A stretch of DNA of 64,000 nucleotides, taken from the NCBI RefSeq assembly GCF_035987325.1, contig NZ_CP108488.1, forward strand, positions 6,696,001 through 6,760,000. The letters run 5' to 3'. Under the pieces are notes generated by a model. The model did no database searches and had not been told where the DNA came from. It worked only from the letters and a program-made list of their open reading frames with translations. The stretch's first letter is position 1, and every line of letters starts with the position of its first letter. This DNA is from Streptomyces sp. NBC_01244. GTDB lineage: Bacteria; Actinomycetota; Actinomycetes; Streptomycetales; Streptomycetaceae. The position numbers and the translations under genes were made by a program. Positions 61,761 through 64,000 of the stretch are shown in pieces.

Positions 61761-63206
61761 ATGACTTCCACCCACGCCTTCTGGCTCGCCGGCCGCCAGG
61801 CCACGGGCGACGACAGCTTCGACGTCCACTCCCCGTGGGACGGCCGCCTCGTCGGTACCGTGAGCGTCCCGACCGACGCCCAGGTCGAAGAGGCCGTGGC
61901 CGCCGCCTACGCCGTGACGGCGGAGTTCTCCGCGACCCCGGCCCACGTACGCGCCGAGGCCCTGGCCCACGTCGCCCGCCGGCTCGCCGAGCGCACCGAG
62001 GAGATCGCGCTGCTGATCTCCGCCGAGAACGGCAAGCCGATCAAGTGGGCCCGCGGTGAGGTCGGCCGTGCGGTGTCCGTGTTCCGCTTCGCTTCCGAAG
62101 AGGCCCGCCGCTTCAACGGCGGAGAGGCCCAGCGCCTGGACACCGACGCCGGCGGCGTCGGCCGCCTGGCCCTGACCCGCCGCTTCGTCAAGGGTCCGGT
62201 CCTGGGCATCGCGCCCTTCAACTTCCCGCTGAACCTGTGCGCCCACAAGGTGGCCCCCGCCATCGCCGTCGGCGCGCCGATCATCCTGAAGCCGGCCCCG
62301 GCCACCCCGCTCTCCGGCCTGATCCTCGGCGAGCTGCTCGCCGAGACCGATCTGCCGGCCGGTTCCTGGTCCGTGCTCCCCGTCGCCAACGACAAGATGC
62401 CGGAGCTGGTCAAGGACGAGCGCCTGCCCGTCATCTCCTTCACCGGTTCCGACAAGGTCGGCTACGCCATCCAGCAGGCCGTGCCCCACAAGCACTGCAC
62501 CCTGGAGCTCGGCGGCAACGCCGCGGCCGTGGTCCTGGAGGACTGGTCCTCGGAGGCCGACCTCGACTGGGCCGCGACCCGCATCGCGACCTTCTCGAAC
62601 TACCAGGCCGGCCAGTCCTGCATCGGCGTGCAGCGCGTGATCGCCGACGCGACGGTCTACGACCGCCTGGTCGAGAAGGTCGTCGCCAAGGTCCGCGAGC
62701 AGGTCACCGGCGACCCGAACGACTCCGCCACCGACGTCGGCCCCCTCGTCTCCGAGGACGCCGCCAAGCGGGTCGAGTCCTGGGTCGACGAGGCCGTGGC
62801 CGCCGGAGCCAAGCTGCTCACGGGCGGCAAGCGCGAGGGTGCCTCGTACGAGCCCACCGTCGTCGCGGAGGTGCCCGCGGGCGTCACCCTCGCCACCGAG
62901 GAGGTCTTCGGACCGGTCCTCACCCTGCGCCGGGTCGAGAACACCGACGAGGCCTTCGCCGCCGTCAACGACTCGAAGTTCGGTCTGCAGGCCGGCGTCT
63001 TCACGCGGAACATCCAGACCGCGTTCCGTGCCCACCGCGAGCTGGAGGTCGGCGGCGTGATCGTCGGCGACGTCCCGTCCTACCGCGCCGACCAGATGCC
63101 GTACGGCGGCGTCAAGCAGTCCGGTGTGGGCCGCGAGGGCGTGCGCTACGCGATGGACGACTACACCTACGAGCGGGTCCTGGTCCTCAGCGGCCTCGAC
63201 ATCTGA
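61761..63206 (+). CDS. Aldehyde dehydrogenase, putative succinate-semialdehyde dehydrogenase
   Basis: A 481-residue NAD(P)-dependent enzyme. APFNFPLNLCAHKVAPAIAVG, the LELGGN general-base segment and nucleophile Cys287 in GQSCIGVQR are present. The form (FNFPLNL, GQSC) is nearer to glyceraldehyde- and semialdehyde-type enzymes than to the two aminobutyraldehyde dehydrogenases here. The shared motif with gabT supports succinate semialdehyde as substrate; that is an inference. Confidence 0.85.
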   Translation: MTSTHAFWLAGRQATGDDSFDVHSPWDGRLVGTVSVPTDAQVEEAVAAAYAVTAEFSATPAHVRAEALAHVARRLAERTEEIALLISAENGKPIKWARGEVGRAVSVFRFASEEARRFNGGEAQRLDTDAGGVGRLALTRRFVKGPVLGIAPFNFPLNLCAHKVAPAIAVGAPIILKPAPATPLSGLILGELLAETDLPAGSWSVLPVANDKMPELVKDERLPVISFTGSDKVGYAIQQAVPHKHCTLELGGNAAAVVLEDWSSEADLDWAATRIATFSNYQAGQSCIGVQRVIADATVYDRLVEKVVAKVREQVTGDPNDSATDVGPLVSEDAAKRVESWVDEAVAAGAKLLTGGKREGASYEPTVVAEVPAGVTLATEEVFGPVLTLRRVENTDEAFAAVNDSKFGLQAGVFTRNIQTAFRAHRELEVGGVIVGDVPSYRADQMPYGGVKQSGVGREGVRYAMDDYTYERVLVLSGLDI

Positions 63207-63231
63207 CCGAACTCGTACGGCCACCAAGCCG

Positions 63232-63266
63232 ACGGCCGGAGCCTACTGTGCGGGGGCTCCGGCCGT
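63232..63266 (+). terminator. Terminator after the aldehyde dehydrogenase gene
   Basis: A perfect 12-bp stem ACGGCCGGAGCC/GGCTCCGGCCGT with an 11-base loop, then CCCCCTTTT. It begins 25 bases after the stop. Confidence 0.85.
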
Positions 63267-63368
63267 CCCCCTTTTACCGCCGCTTCCCCGCCGCCCGAAA
63301 CGGGTACGACTCACTGGTAGCACCCACCGGTAAGCACCCCCTCTCTCGGCGGCGAGGTGAGCCCCCTC

Positions 63369-64000
63369 ATGTCCGCAACACAGCCCGGCGACAGCGAGAC
63401 CCAGCCCGAACGGCCCGTACGGCCCAAGGTGACCGAGCGCGAGGCACGGCAGGTCGCGGAAGCGGCCCGGGAACAGAACTGGCAGCGGCCGAGCTTCGCC
63501 AAGGAGCTGTTCCTCGGACGGTTCCGGCTCGACCTGATCCACCCCCACCCGCTCCCCGCCGACGAGGACGTCCGGCGCGGAGAGGCCTTCCTGGCCCGGC
63601 TGCGGGAGTTCTGCGAGACCTCCGTCGACGGGGCGCGCATCGAGCGCGAGGCGAAGATCCCCGACGAGACCGTGCGCGGGCTCAAGGAGCTCGGCGCGCT
63701 GGGCATGAAGATCGACCCGAAGTACGGGGGTCTCGGTCTCACCCAGGTGTACTACAACAAGGCGCTCGCCCTCGTCGGCTCCGTCAGCCCGGCCATCGGC
63801 GCCCTGCTCTCCGCCCACCAGTCGATCGGCGTACCCCAGCCGCTGAAGATGTTCGGCACGCAGGAGCAGAAGGACGCCTACCTGCCGCGCTGCGCGACCA
63901 CCGCCATCAGCGCCTTCCTCCTCACCGAGCCGGACGTCGGCTCCGACCCGGCACGTCTGGCCACCACGGCGGTCCCGGACGGGGAGGACGCGTACGTCCT
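63369..64000 (+). CDS. Acyl-CoA dehydrogenase (3' truncated)
   Basis: The first 210 residues of a flavin enzyme that makes 2-enoyl-CoA. ALGMKIDPKYGGLGLTQVYY, the SVSPAIGALLSAHQSIG stretch and AFLLTEPDVGSDPA (the flavin-contact TEPDxGSD motif) are diagnostic. There is an N-terminal extension of about 50 residues. The gene runs off the window. GAGGTGAG lies 8 bases ahead of the ATG. Confidence 0.92.
   Translation, partial: MSATQPGDSETQPERPVRPKVTEREARQVAEAAREQNWQRPSFAKELFLGRFRLDLIHPHPLPADEDVRRGEAFLARLREFCETSVDGARIEREAKIPDETVRGLKELGALGMKIDPKYGGLGLTQVYYNKALALVGSVSPAIGALLSAHQSIGVPQPLKMFGTQEQKDAYLPRCATTAISAFLLTEPDVGSDPARLATTAVPDGEDAYV

Overview
The window is a stretch of a Streptomyces (or very close actinomycete) chromosome. 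The evidence is high G+C with strong third-position GC bias, frequent GTG starts and 1-4 base stop/start overlaps, the sporulation sigma factor WhiG, four tandem type I signal peptidases, and a gene order (ffh-rpsP-rimM-trmD-rplS-lepB x4-whiG-rpsB-tsf-pyrH-frr-cdsA-rlmN) that I recognise as a conserved Streptomyces core neighbourhood. I see no insertion sequence, prophage, CRISPR array or canonical tRNA/rRNA gene.

Layout. 1-9 kb: 3' end of ffh, an FtsH-type protease, a methyltransferase, proS, a putative SprT-like metalloprotein, then rpsP-KH-rimM-trmD-rplS. 9-16.8 kb: four signal peptidases, a NUDIX hydrolase, DUF2469, yraN-comM-dprA. 17-25.3 kb: whiG, a TetR regulator, an M23-type protein, then rpsB-tsf-pyrH-frr-cdsA-rlmN. 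25.3-29.3 kb: a TPP riboswitch ahead of a thiamine-type ABC importer (thiBPQ). 29.3-33.7 kb: a multidrug/metabolite-transporter-like protein, a LOG-family protein and an unusual ABC pair.

33.7-63.2 kb is dominated by genes for polyamine uptake and breakdown to succinate: two class III aminotransferases, an Lrp regulator, two aminobutyraldehyde dehydrogenases, two PotD-like lipoproteins, potABC, a PuuB-like oxidase, a GABA transaminase, a PucR regulator and a third aldehyde dehydrogenase. Placed among these are a GDPD phosphodiesterase, an adenosine-deaminase relative that is probably the aminodeoxyfutalosine deaminase of menaquinone synthesis, a chitinase with a DasR-type operator, and a PAP2 phosphatase. 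The window ends inside an acyl-CoA dehydrogenase.

The most striking locus is 41.8-44.5 kb. A bacterial Ro60 orthologue (TROVE + vWA domains) is preceded on its own strand by a tandem array of three RNA elements. Two carry a circularly permuted tRNA core, with the T arm before the D arm and the acceptor stem closed by a short loop; the third, between them, keeps the conserved 5' segment and closing stem but has no tRNA core. This matches the YrlA class of bacterial Y RNAs. A NADAR-family gene lies next to the array. Other points of interest are perfect palindromic operators, shared motifs linking promoters of the polyamine and GABA genes, several candidate leaderless promoters, and a dispersed hairpin-rich repeat present at three places.
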